The notes beneath the pieces were generated by a model. That model was given only the letters and a program-made list of their open reading frames with translations. It was not told where the DNA came from and did not search any database. From NCBI GenBank assembly GCA_016931875.1, contig JAFGDX010000474.1:1-7663 (forward strand): a DNA stretch of 7,663 bases. Reading direction: 5' to 3'. Below, one piece after another: positions 1 to 6,454 of this stretch. The translations under genes were made by a program, and so were the position numbers. How positions within the stretch are numbered: the first letter of the stretch is position 1; every line of letters starts with the position of its first letter. The stretch is from Prolixibacteraceae bacterium (GTDB lineage: Bacteria; Bacteroidota; Bacteroidia; Bacteroidales; Prolixibacteraceae).

Positions 1-617
1 CGTATTTTTTCGTTGGTAACGTTTCTTCTTCTTAAACCTATTGAATTGATTCCGACATATGAAAGTGGTTCACGGCTGGCTTTAATATACGGAGGCACGT
101 CTTTTCTTACCAGTGAGCCACCGCCAATCATCACATGCGAGCCAATGCGGCAAAACTGGTGAATCCCGGTCATTCCTGAAATAATTGCCCAGTCATCTAC
201 TACAACCTCTCCGGCAAGTTGTGTGTTGTTTCCCAGGATGATGTTGTTTCCCAGCTTACAGTCGTGGGCAATGTGCACGTAGGCCATAATCAGGTTGTTG
301 TTGCCTAAAACGGTTTTTCCTTTTGATGCGGTGCCGCGGTTAATGGTAACCATCTCGCGGATGGTATTGTTGTCTCCGATTTCCACCGTTGTATATTCGC
401 CCCTGAATTTTAAATCCTGAGGAATGGCGCCAATTACGGCCCCCGGGAAAATATTGCAGTTTTTTCCAATTCGTGTTCCCGGAAGTATTGTTACACTTGA
501 ACCGATTCGGGTACCTTCGCCTATTTCAACATTGTGGTCGATGGAAACAAATGGTTCGATAACCACATTGTCTGCAACTTTTGCATCGGGGTGCACATAT
601 GCTAACGGTTGTTTCAT
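1..617 (-). CDS. lpxA: LpxA, acyl-ACP--UDP-N-acetylglucosamine O-acyltransferase (partial, 3' end outside window)
   Basis: First enzyme of lipid A synthesis. It moves a 3-hydroxyacyl chain from ACP to the 3-OH of UDP-GlcNAc in the cytosol and works as a trimer. The visible 205 codons run from an ATG at 617 to the window edge; E. coli LpxA has 262 residues, so roughly the last fifth is missing. Hexapeptide repeats of a left-handed beta-helix run through residues 1-165. The catalytic region HIAHDCKLG has His118, matching E. coli His125. GIHQFCRIG (151-159) matches the E. coli HQFC acyl-binding region, and VPPYIKASREP (174-184) follows. Gly166 aligns with E. coli Gly173, the acyl-chain ruler, which suggests a long hydroxyacyl substrate. 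The start is 21 bp after the lpxC-fabZ stop, with a purine-rich AGAAGA upstream, so it is probably co-transcribed. LpxD is the only close alternative, but the short N-terminus and HQFC segment fit LpxA. Confidence 0.96.
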   Translation of the reverse strand, partial: MKQPLAYVHPDAKVADNVVIEPFVSIDHNVEIGEGTRIGSSVTILPGTRIGKNCNIFPGAVIGAIPQDLKFRGEYTTVEIGDNNTIREMVTINRGTASKGKTVLGNNNLIMAYVHIAHDCKLGNNIILGNNTQLAGEVVVDDWAIISGMTGIHQFCRIGSHVMIGGGSLVRKDVPPYIKASREPLSYVGINSIGLRRRNVTNEKI

Positions 618-638
618 AATAATATATCTTCTAAAATA

Positions 639-2027
639 TTAGTTTTCTGTTTGTTTTATAATTTGTGCCATAAATTCTCCTTCGGCAACTACTTTATTTC
701 CAACGTAGGTAACCCCTCTCATATTGGCAATCCCTCTTCGGATCGGCGAATTTAGAGTTAATTTAAAAATCAACGTGTCTCCCGGAACAACTTTTTTCCG
801 GAATTTAACATTATCAATCCGGATAAAATAGGTGGAATATTTTCCTTTTAGCCGGCTAAGTACAAGAAGCCCGCCGGTTTGGGCCATGGCTTCAACCAGT
901 AAAACACCCGGCATTACCGGCTCATCGGGGAAATGTCCCTGAAAAAAAGGTTCATTTACGCTTACACTTTTCACACCGATTACTTCGTCTTCTGTCACCG
1001 ATATAATTTTATCGACCATTAAAAACGGGTAGCGGTGCGGCAAAAATTCCTTAATCCGGTTTACATCCATCAAGGGAGGTAAATTCGGATCATAGTCAGG
1101 GGCGTTGTCTATTGTTTCCTGGTAGGCTTTTTTCAGCGCTTTAGCAAACAATGTATTGGGGCGGTGCCCCGGTTTGCTTGCAATAATTCGCCCTTTGATG
1201 CGTTTTCCGCAGAGTGCAAGGTCGCCAATAACATCAAGTAATTTGTGCCGTGCACATTCATTGTCGAAATATAAATCAATGTTGTTTAAAATTCCCTGGG
1301 GTTTCACTTCAACACGTTCATGCTTGAAAAGATCGGCCAGCCGGTTTAACTCTTCCTGCCCAACTTCCTTGTCGATGATAACAATGGCATTGTCGAGTTC
1401 GCCTCCCTTTATGAGGTTCTGGCTCATCAGTATTTCAAGTTCGTGCAGAAAAACAAATGTCCGGCAGTTGGCAATTTCGGATTTAAAATCGCGAATGGTT
1501 TCCAACGTGGCGAACTGATTGTTCAGTACTTCCGATTGAAACGAAATCATAATATTTAACCGGTAATCATCATCGGGGAGTGCTACAATTTTTGAATCCG
1601 ATTTTTCGTCGTAGATTTCAATTTTCTCCTTAATTTCAAAATATTCCCGCTCCGCATTTTGTTCAGCAACCCCCGCTTTTGCAATGGCTTCCACAAAGTA
1701 TTTTGAGCTTCCGTCCATAATCGGGGCCTCTTCGTTGTCAACCTCAATTAAAACATTGTCGAGGTCCATCCCGGTTAAAGCAGCCAGGGTATGTTCAATT
1801 GTTCCAATACGTGCCCCGTCTTTTTCGAGTAAGGTTCCTCTGGAAGTATCAATCACCAGGTCCACATCGGCATCAATTACGGGTTGGGTTTCCAAATCAA
1901 CACGTTTAAATTTAAATCCGTGGTTTTCAGGGGCGGGCAGGAATTTCATGGTTACGTTTACACCGGTATGTAAACCTACACCTTTTATTTCGAAAGATTT
2001 TGCTAACGTTTTTTGTTTTACTGTCAT
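639..2027 (-). CDS. lpxC-fabZ: Bifunctional LpxC deacetylase / FabZ (3R)-hydroxyacyl-ACP dehydratase
   Basis: A 462-residue fusion. Residues 1-305 are LpxC, the zinc deacetylase acting on UDP-3-O-acyl-GlcNAc, the committed step of lipid A synthesis. It shows TIEHTLAAL with His79, RHKLLDVIGDL with His261 and Asp265 (together the three zinc ligands), Glu78 as catalytic base, and His288 in KPGHRPN matching the E. coli catalytic His265. After a short linker (about 306-322) comes FabZ: LPHRYPFLMVDKI (329-341), then FFQGHFPDEPVMPG with catalytic His365, and LVEAMAQ with Glu379. All key residues of both enzymes are present, so both halves should be active. FabZ dehydrates 3-hydroxyacyl-ACP, the same pool LpxA and LpxD use. 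The fusion is typical of Bacteroidota. The gene lies 22 bp after lpxD and 21 bp before lpxA, within one apparent operon. An inverted repeat abuts the start codon. Confidence 0.97.
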   Translation of the reverse strand: MTVKQKTLAKSFEIKGVGLHTGVNVTMKFLPAPENHGFKFKRVDLETQPVIDADVDLVIDTSRGTLLEKDGARIGTIEHTLAALTGMDLDNVLIEVDNEEAPIMDGSSKYFVEAIAKAGVAEQNAEREYFEIKEKIEIYDEKSDSKIVALPDDDYRLNIMISFQSEVLNNQFATLETIRDFKSEIANCRTFVFLHELEILMSQNLIKGGELDNAIVIIDKEVGQEELNRLADLFKHERVEVKPQGILNNIDLYFDNECARHKLLDVIGDLALCGKRIKGRIIASKPGHRPNTLFAKALKKAYQETIDNAPDYDPNLPPLMDVNRIKEFLPHRYPFLMVDKIISVTEDEVIGVKSVSVNEPFFQGHFPDEPVMPGVLLVEAMAQTGGLLVLSRLKGKYSTYFIRIDNVKFRKKVVPGDTLIFKLTLNSPIRRGIANMRGVTYVGNKVVAEGEFMAQIIKQTEN

Positions 2028-2028
2028 A

Positions 2029-2044
2029 TCAAAGTTTACTTTGA
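2029..2044 (-). promoter_or_regulatory. Inverted repeat abutting the lpxC-fabZ start codon
   Basis: The + strand reads TCAAAGT-tt-ACTTTGA, a perfect inverted repeat with 7-bp arms and a 2-bp spacer. It fills most of the 22-bp lpxD-lpxC spacer and ends one base before the ATG. In the mRNA it could fold as a 6-bp stem with a UAAA tetraloop exactly where the ribosome must load; as DNA it could be a protein site. No Shine-Dalgarno-like motif is visible here. Its role is inferred only. Confidence 0.4.
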
Positions 2045-2049
2045 AAAAG

Positions 2050-3090
2050 CTACTTGCTTTGCTTCAATAATTTTATTTCTTTTTTGAGCTGAATTACGTC
2101 ATTTCGAAGTTCGGGGAGCTTTTTGAAGATGATGGCTGATTTTACGGCGTCTTTCACATTGAATGCGGGTGTCATAAGCAGAATTTCGTTGTCTTTTACC
2201 GAGGAGGATAACCCCGACTGGGCCCCAATCTGCACATTGTTTCCAATGGTTAAATGCCCTGCCAGGCCAACCTGTCCGCCCAGTTTGCAATTTTTTCCGA
2301 TTTTTGTGGTTCCTGCCATTCCAGCCTGGCCTGCAATTACTGTATTCTCACCAATTTCGCAGTTGTGTGCCACCTGAACCAGGTTGTCCAGTTTTACACC
2401 TTTTCGAATAATTGTAGATTCCATCGTTCCGCAATCGATGGTTGTATTGGCGCCAATTTCAACGTCATCTTCCAAAACTACATTTCCGAGCTGTGGAATT
2501 TTTTTATAGGTTCCGTCGTTCTGCGGGGCAAAACCAAACCCATCGGAACCTATTACAGCCCCTGCGTGAAGAATACATCGTTTGCCAATCCGGCAATCGT
2601 CGTAAATTTTTACGCCCGGATATAAAATACAATTGTCATCAATGCTTACATTTTCACCAACAAAAGCTTGCGGATATATTTTTACATTGTTGCCAATTTT
2701 TGCGTTTTTCCCTATGTAGGCAAAGGCTCCAACATAAGCATCATTGCCTACCGTGGCGGTTTCATGGATAAAACTGGGTTGTTCGATACCGGTTTTCTGA
2801 ATAGATTTTGTCTGCTGAACAAGTTCCAGCAGTGATGCAAATGCCTGATAGGCATCGTTAACTTTAATTAGGGTCGCCGATATTTGTTTTTTGGGTACAA
2901 AAGTTTTGTTCACTAAAACAATTGAAGCCCCGGTATCATAAATATGATGTTCATATTTTAAGTTGGCAAGGAAGGTCAGCGTACCTGGTTTACCTTCTTC
3001 TATTTTCGACACATTGAAAACTTTGACATCCTCATTTCCAACAACTTCTCCGTTGAGAAATGCGGCAATGTCTGTAGCTTTAAATTCCAT
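2050..3090 (-). CDS. lpxD: LpxD, UDP-3-O-(3-hydroxyacyl)glucosamine N-acyltransferase
   Basis: A protein of 346 residues, close to the E. coli length (341). It adds the second 3-hydroxyacyl chain, from ACP to the 2-amino group of UDP-3-O-acyl-glucosamine, after LpxC has acted. Residues 1-100 form the N-terminal uridine-binding domain ([19 protein letters not shown] is typical). Residues 105-300 are hexapeptide repeats of a left-handed beta-helix, including GSDGFGFA (181-188) and DNLVQVAHN with His242, matching the E. coli catalytic His239. His279 in GLAGHL matches E. coli His276. Residues 326-346 form a Lys/Leu-rich C-terminal helix, as in known LpxD trimers. The ATG at 3090 starts the expected [10 protein letters not shown]-terminus. 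This gene leads the tight lpxD / lpxC-fabZ / lpxA group and has its own likely promoter just upstream, although the HD gene ends only 37 bp before it. Confidence 0.96.
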   Translation of the reverse strand: MEFKATDIAAFLNGEVVGNEDVKVFNVSKIEEGKPGTLTFLANLKYEHHIYDTGASIVLVNKTFVPKKQISATLIKVNDAYQAFASLLELVQQTKSIQKTGIEQPSFIHETATVGNDAYVGAFAYIGKNAKIGNNVKIYPQAFVGENVSIDDNCILYPGVKIYDDCRIGKRCILHAGAVIGSDGFGFAPQNDGTYKKIPQLGNVVLEDDVEIGANTTIDCGTMESTIIRKGVKLDNLVQVAHNCEIGENTVIAGQAGMAGTTKIGKNCKLGGQVGLAGHLTIGNNVQIGAQSGLSSSVKDNEILLMTPAFNVKDAVKSAIIFKKLPELRNDVIQLKKEIKLLKQSK

Positions 3091-3111
3091 TCATTTGTTA
3101 TTTTGGCGTTG

Positions 3112-3143
3112 CAAATATAGGTTTAAACTAATAAAAGTCCAAT
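3112..3143 (-). promoter_or_regulatory. Predicted Bacteroidota-type promoter for lpxD
   Basis: On the minus strand TATATTTG (3119-3112) fits the Bacteroidota -7 box TAnnTTTG exactly. ATTG (3143-3140) lies 20 bp upstream as a near match to the -33 TTTG. The predicted start of transcription falls about 15-20 nt before the lpxD ATG. The -33 element lies inside the last codons of the HD gene, so lpxD would have its own start even if it is also read through from upstream. Confidence 0.6.
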
Positions 3144-4384
3144 TCTTTAGGATAACAGGCAAAATATTTCCTCACGGTTTTGGTCAGGGCAGATAAGTTT
3201 ATGTCCGAGGCTTTTCTGATATCTTTCACCTTTCCGTTCTTAAAAAGAATAAAAATATTTTCGCTGTCGCGGTTTAAAGCATTGTTGGTTATTTCGCCTG
3301 TAATTAAAAAATAAGGCGCCAGTTTTTTATCGCCGGTTATATTTTCAGTTATCTCGTTCAGCATTTTTTCTTTCCAGGATTCTGAAACCGGTGTTGGTTC
3401 TAATTTTGTTTTAAATAATTTCCGGTTGATAATGCTTTTTGACAACAGCGAAAGTACCAGGTCGGTGTGGTTTTGCCATTCTTTAACCGATGTCAGAATA
3501 TCATTATCATCCAGTAAGGTATACCATTCCAATATATTTTTTCCTTCAGTGGAAATATTGTTTGTAAAGTCGTTGTTTGTAAAATGGTTGTTCAGAAATA
3601 CCCGAAGTGTTGGAGTTGTAAAAAGTGTTTCGCCGGATGCAGCCAGTTCTCTGGCCCGTTTTAAAACATTAATTAATAGGAATTCGGCCGAAATAACGGT
3701 TTTATGAAGGTAGACCTGCCAGTACATTAAACGGCGGGCAATCAAAAATTTCTCAATCGAATAAATGGCTTTTACATCCACAACCAGTTGGTCGTCAACC
3801 ACATTCAGCATTTTTATGATGCGGTCAATTCCAACCACTCCTTCTGTAACTCCGGTAAAAAAGCTGTCGCGGCTCAGGTAATCCAGCCGGTCCATATCAA
3901 GCTGGCTGGCTACCAACTGATGCAGGAATTTTTTTTTGTACTGGTTTTGAAAAATTTGAATGGTCAAATCCAGTTTTCCGTTAAATTCACGGTTTAATTC
4001 TTCCATCAGCAGCAGCGAAATTTCTTCATGTGGAATCTCAACCAGTGTATTTTCCAGAACATGCGAAAACGGCGCATGCCCAATATCGTGCAGCAAAATG
4101 GCAACAGTTACTGCTTCGGCTTCCCCGGGGGTAATTTCGTGGCCTTTCAGTTGAAGAACGGAAATCGCCTGTCTCATCAGATGCACCGTCCCCAGCGCGT
4201 GTTCAAAACGGCTGTGGTTGGCGCCCGGAAAAACCAGAAACGAAAGCCCCAGTTGTTTTATTCTTCGTAATCGCTGAAAAACCGGATGCTCTATTAAATC
4301 GTAAACCAGCTCTGATTGTATGTTTATAAATCCAAAAACAGGGTCGTTTATGATCTTCTTTTTATTTACATGGAATGAATTCAC
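3128..4384 (-). CDS. HD-domain phosphohydrolase (COG1078-like, possible dNTP triphosphohydrolase)
   Basis: A 418-residue soluble protein with no signal peptide or membrane segment. Residues 45-175 hold the HD metal site: SRFEHALG with Arg59 and His62, LLHDIGHAPFSH with His99-Asp100, and DMDRLDYLSRD with Asp165, Tyr169 and Asp173. This set follows the SAMHD1/dGTPase arrangement (His, His-Asp, Asp), so a dNTPase-like reaction is plausible, but the substrate cannot be read from sequence. Relatives include B. subtilis YwfO and the E. faecalis dNTPase EF1143. The C-terminal half (about 250-418) is less recognisable and contains a short HFTNN/DFTNN duplication at 267-276. The start is GTG: an in-frame TAA lies two codons upstream, no in-frame ATG fits the conserved KKIINDPVFGF N-terminus, and AGAAGA sits 8 nt before it. 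It precedes lpxD on the same strand with a 37-bp gap. I see no clear promoter of its own. Confidence 0.88.
   Translation of the reverse strand: MNSFHVNKKKIINDPVFGFINIQSELVYDLIEHPVFQRLRRIKQLGLSFLVFPGANHSRFEHALGTVHLMRQAISVLQLKGHEITPGEAEAVTVAILLHDIGHAPFSHVLENTLVEIPHEEISLLLMEELNREFNGKLDLTIQIFQNQYKKKFLHQLVASQLDMDRLDYLSRDSFFTGVTEGVVGIDRIIKMLNVVDDQLVVDVKAIYSIEKFLIARRLMYWQVYLHKTVISAEFLLINVLKRARELAASGETLFTTPTLRVFLNNHFTNNDFTNNISTEGKNILEWYTLLDDNDILTSVKEWQNHTDLVLSLLSKSIINRKLFKTKLEPTPVSESWKEKMLNEITENITGDKKLAPYFLITGEITNNALNRDSENIFILFKNGKVKDIRKASDINLSALTKTVRKYFACYPKELDFY
3558..3587 (-). repeat. 15-bp tandem duplication inside the HD gene
   Basis: Two adjacent 15-bp units on the + strand, 3558-3572 and 3573-3587, match at 13 of 15 positions and stay in frame. 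They encode the back-to-back peptides HFTNN and DFTNN (residues 267-276), probably in a surface loop after the HD core. The duplication looks like a replication slippage product tolerated in a linker. Confidence 0.6.
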
Positions 4385-4558
4385 AAATTAATTCTTCTGA
4401 AAGGTTAAAAGTACAAAACTTTCGTAAATCAGGAAACGGGTTTTTTTCAAAAGCAAAAGCAACCATAACCTGCAAGGCGGGCGCTAAACCGGTTTTTGCA
4501 GGCAACTTCCCTGTAATTATTATTTCTTTAAAATCAGGATTTTATATGTAAGGCTATT

Positions 4559-4590
4559 TTTTTTATTAATCAATTATTTTACTATTTTTG
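4559..4590 (+). promoter_or_regulatory. Predicted Bacteroidota-type promoter for rimP-nusA-infB
   Basis: TATTTTTG (4583-4590) fits the -7 box TAnnTTTG. The -33 position about 20 bp upstream (4559-4562) is TTTT, only a partial match to TTTG, within an A/T-rich tract. Transcription would begin near 4595, giving a leader of about 55-60 nt before the rimP ATG. This also argues against any rimP start near 4593. Confidence 0.55.
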
Positions 4591-4614
4591 CGGTGATTTT
4601 GGAAAAACCTGTTT

Positions 4615-4635
4615 TAGGGGACCTCTGGTTCCCTA
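4615..4635 (+). promoter_or_regulatory. Hairpin in the predicted rimP leader
   Basis: TAGGGGACC (4615-4623) pairs with GGTTCCCTA (4627-4635) across a TCT loop: 9 bp with one G-U pair. It is the most GC-rich structure in an A/T-rich leader, and it ends 17 nt before the rimP ATG. It is not followed by a T-run like that of a terminator (only ATTTTG), so a leader or control role is more likely. The function is unknown. Confidence 0.5.
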
Positions 4636-4652
4636 TTTTGTTACTAATAATA

Positions 4653-5117
4653 ATGATAGACAAGGAAAAAGTAATAAAACTGGTTGAGGAAAAGTTGGAC
4701 GAGAATATGTTTCTTGTGGAGGTTTTGGTAAGCAAAAACAATGTTATCAATGTTTTTGTCGATAGTTTTGATGGGATAACCATTGAAAAGTGTATCGAAA
4801 TCAGCCGGAATGTGGAGCACAATTTGGATCGCGAAGCCGAAGATTTTGAGTTGCAGGTTTCATCACCCGGATTAACCGAAGGCTTTAAGGTAAAACAGCA
4901 GTACATAAAGTACAAAGGCCGCGAAGTGGAGGTGGATGCAAAAACGGGTGAGCATTTTACCGGAGTGTTGAAAGAGGTTGGTGACGATGAATTTGCGCTG
5001 GAGGTCTCAAAACGCGAAAAAGTGGAAGGACACAAAAAGAAACAATGGGTAGTTCGCGAGTATAAATTTAATTATAATGATATAAATAGTGCGAAAGCAG
5101 TTATCACTTTTAAATAA
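4653..5117 (+). CDS. rimP: RimP, ribosome maturation factor
   Basis: A cytosolic factor for late assembly of the 30S ribosomal subunit. It has 154 residues, the usual length (E. coli about 150). The N-terminal alpha/beta domain covers about 2-75 and ends in the family hallmark ELQVSSPGLTEGFK (66-79). The C-terminal SH3-like domain covers about 80-154, with YKGREVEV and FTGVLKEVGDDEFALEV. The ATG at 4653 gives the expected N-terminus MIDKEKVIKLVEEKL. An in-frame GTG at 4593 would add 20 mostly hydrophobic residues absent from the family and would coincide with the predicted transcription start, so it is rejected. There is no Shine-Dalgarno site, only AT-rich sequence before the ATG, as is common in Bacteroidota. 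It is first in the rimP-nusA-infB cluster, 11 bp before nusA. Confidence 0.95.
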   Translation: MIDKEKVIKLVEEKLDENMFLVEVLVSKNNVINVFVDSFDGITIEKCIEISRNVEHNLDREAEDFELQVSSPGLTEGFKVKQQYIKYKGREVEVDAKTGEHFTGVLKEVGDDEFALEVSKREKVEGHKKKQWVVREYKFNYNDINSAKAVITFK

Positions 5118-5128
5118 ACTGATGAAAG

Positions 5129-6364
5129 ATGGAAAATATTAACCTGATTGATACTTTTGCCGAATTCAAAGAGTTGAAAAACATTGACCGGGTTACCATG
5201 ATGAGTGTGCTCGAAGATGTTTTTCGCAGTGTGCTGATCAGGCACTACGGAACAGATGAAAACTTCGATGTAATTATCAACATTGATAAAGGAGATTTTG
5301 AAATTTGGCGAAACCGGGAAGTTGTAGCCGACGATGAACTGGAAGATCCAAACCTGCAGATAACATTAACTGAAGCACTGAAAATAGATGACGACTACGA
5401 AGTTGGGGAAGAAGTTACCGATGAGGTAAAACTGGCCGATTTCGGACGTCGTGCCATTTTGAATTTACGGCAGAACCTGGCCAGTAAAATCATGGAACTG
5501 GAGAAAGACCATATTTACGGGAAATATAAAAATAAAATTGGCGACATTGTAACCGGCGAAGTATATCAGATTTGGAAGAAGGAAATTCTAATTCTTGATG
5601 ATGAAGGAAACGAACTTATTCTTCCGAAAGGGGAACAAATTCCGTCAGATTATTTCAGAAAAGGAGACGCCGTGCGTGCCATTGTATACAAAGTAGAATT
5701 GCGAAACAACAACCCGCTTATTATTTTGTCGAGAACAGCACCGGCTTTCCTCGAACGTTTGTTCGAACTCGAAATTCCGGAAATTTTCGATGGGTTAATC
5801 ACCATTAAAAAAATTGTAAGGGTTCCCGGCGAAAGAGCAAAAGTGGCTGTTGAATCGTACGATGAAAGAATTGACCCCGTTGGGGCATGTGTGGGAATGA
5901 AAGGTTCGCGGATTCACGGAATCGTGCGCGAGCTGCGAAATGAAAATATTGATGTAATAAACTATTCTTCAAATATTCAGCTCTTTATAAAAAGGGCACT
6001 AAATCCGGCAAAAATCAATTCAATAAAAATTATTGAAAGCGATAAAAAAGCAGAAGTTTACCTTCGTCCCGAGGAAGTTTCGCTGGCCATTGGTAAGGGA
6101 GGCTTAAACATCAGGCTGGCCAGTCAGCTAACCGGTTACGAAATTGATGTTTACCGCGAAATGGAAGAAGATGAGGAAGATGTAAACCTCGATGAATTTG
6201 TCGACGAAATTGAAGATTGGGTTATCGACGGATTAAAGGCCATTGGTTGCGATACGGCAAAAAATGTGTTAAATATTCCGCGCAATGAATTGATTAAAAG
6301 AACCGACTTTGAGGAGGAGACCATCGACAATGTGCTGAAAATTCTGAAGTCGGAATTTGAATAA
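5129..6364 (+). CDS. nusA: NusA, transcription elongation/termination factor
   Basis: Binds RNA polymerase and nascent RNA, and modulates pausing, termination and antitermination. It has 411 residues. The N-terminal polymerase-binding domain covers about 1-130. The S1 domain covers about 135-202 (IGDIVTGEVYQIWKKEILILDDEG). KH1 covers about 225-290 with VGMKGSRIHGIVREL (255-269), and KH2 about 296-345 with LAIGKGGLNIRLA (319-331). An acidic stretch (345-363) leads to one helical C-terminal repeat, WVIDGLKAIGCDTAKNVLNI onward (364-411). E. coli NusA has two such acidic repeats and 495 residues, so this is a shorter form, consistent with Bacteroidota. The ATG at 5129 follows the rimP stop by 11 bp, and the gene ends in tandem TAA stops. 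It is very likely co-transcribed with rimP; a structured 90-bp spacer separates it from infB. Confidence 0.97.
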   Translation: MENINLIDTFAEFKELKNIDRVTMMSVLEDVFRSVLIRHYGTDENFDVIINIDKGDFEIWRNREVVADDELEDPNLQITLTEALKIDDDYEVGEEVTDEVKLADFGRRAILNLRQNLASKIMELEKDHIYGKYKNKIGDIVTGEVYQIWKKEILILDDEGNELILPKGEQIPSDYFRKGDAVRAIVYKVELRNNNPLIILSRTAPAFLERLFELEIPEIFDGLITIKKIVRVPGERAKVAVESYDERIDPVGACVGMKGSRIHGIVRELRNENIDVINYSSNIQLFIKRALNPAKINSIKIIESDKKAEVYLRPEEVSLAIGKGGLNIRLASQLTGYEIDVYREMEEDEEDVNLDEFVDEIEDWVIDGLKAIGCDTAKNVLNIPRNELIKRTDFEEETIDNVLKILKSEFE

Positions 6365-6367
6365 TAA

Positions 6368-6425
6368 GCTAAATTTAAAGTGCAGTTAATTCATTTTTAT
6401 TAAAATTGCACACTGAAACTTTAGC
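6368..6425 (+). promoter_or_regulatory. Nested inverted repeat in the nusA-infB spacer
   Basis: Outer arms GCTAAA (6368-6373) and TTTAGC (6420-6425) enclose inner arms GTGCAGTT (6380-6387) and AATTGCAC (6404-6411), the latter 8 bp with one G-U pair and a 16-nt loop. It starts four bases after the nusA stop. No T-run directly follows; the seven Ts at 6448-6454 lie 23 nt further on, against the infB ATG. It is therefore not a standard terminator. It may be a partial terminator, a processing site or an infB leader element. Confidence 0.4.
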
Positions 6426-6454
6426 ATTTGGATTAAGAAAAATTAGATTTTTTT

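Larger units (their letters stand above)
4385..4652. other. Divergent intergenic region between the HD gene and rimP
   Basis: This 268-bp stretch has no supportable gene. The right part (4559-4652) holds the rimP promoter and leader, listed separately. In the middle, CCTGCAA (4469-4475) and TTGCAGG (4496-4502) form a perfect 7-bp inverted repeat that encloses the 10-bp palindrome AAACCGGTTT (4486-4495). A looser AAAC/GTTT element lies at 4434-4443. On the minus strand I find no good TAnnTTTG box for the HD gene; the nearest, AAGTTTTG (4421-4414), lacks the leading TA and a well-spaced -33. No intrinsic terminator is evident. Confidence 0.6.

Noticed and set aside
1156..2070. Plus-strand open frames of 120-128 codons inside lpxC-fabZ
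   Set aside because: They are antisense to a gene whose catalytic residues are all conserved, and they have no domain or plausible start signal.
4414..4421. AAGTTTTG on the minus strand as the HD gene promoter
   Set aside because: It lacks the leading TA of TAnnTTTG, and the nearest upstream TTTG is about 26 bp away, too far.
4593..4652. An in-frame GTG start that would extend RimP by 20 residues ending in a hydrophobic run
   Set aside because: The extension is not part of the RimP family, contains the leader hairpin, and its start coincides with the predicted transcription start after the TAnnTTTG box. The ATG at 4653 gives the canonical N-terminus.
4574..5035. A 153-codon open frame on the minus strand opposite rimP
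   Set aside because: It is Ser/Thr/Phe-rich with no recognisable domain, and it is antisense to the well-supported rimP. It looks like a shadow frame.
6422..6430. TAGCATTTG before infB as a possible -7 box for an infB promoter
   Set aside because: It has three bases, not two, between TA and TTTG, and no TTTG-like -33 at a suitable distance (the nearest ATTG is about 13 bp away).
6368..6454. Intrinsic terminator between nusA and infB
   Set aside because: The stems are A/T-rich and the only T-run (6448-6454) is 23 nt beyond the outer arm and directly before the infB ATG, so it does not fit a stem plus U-tract terminator.
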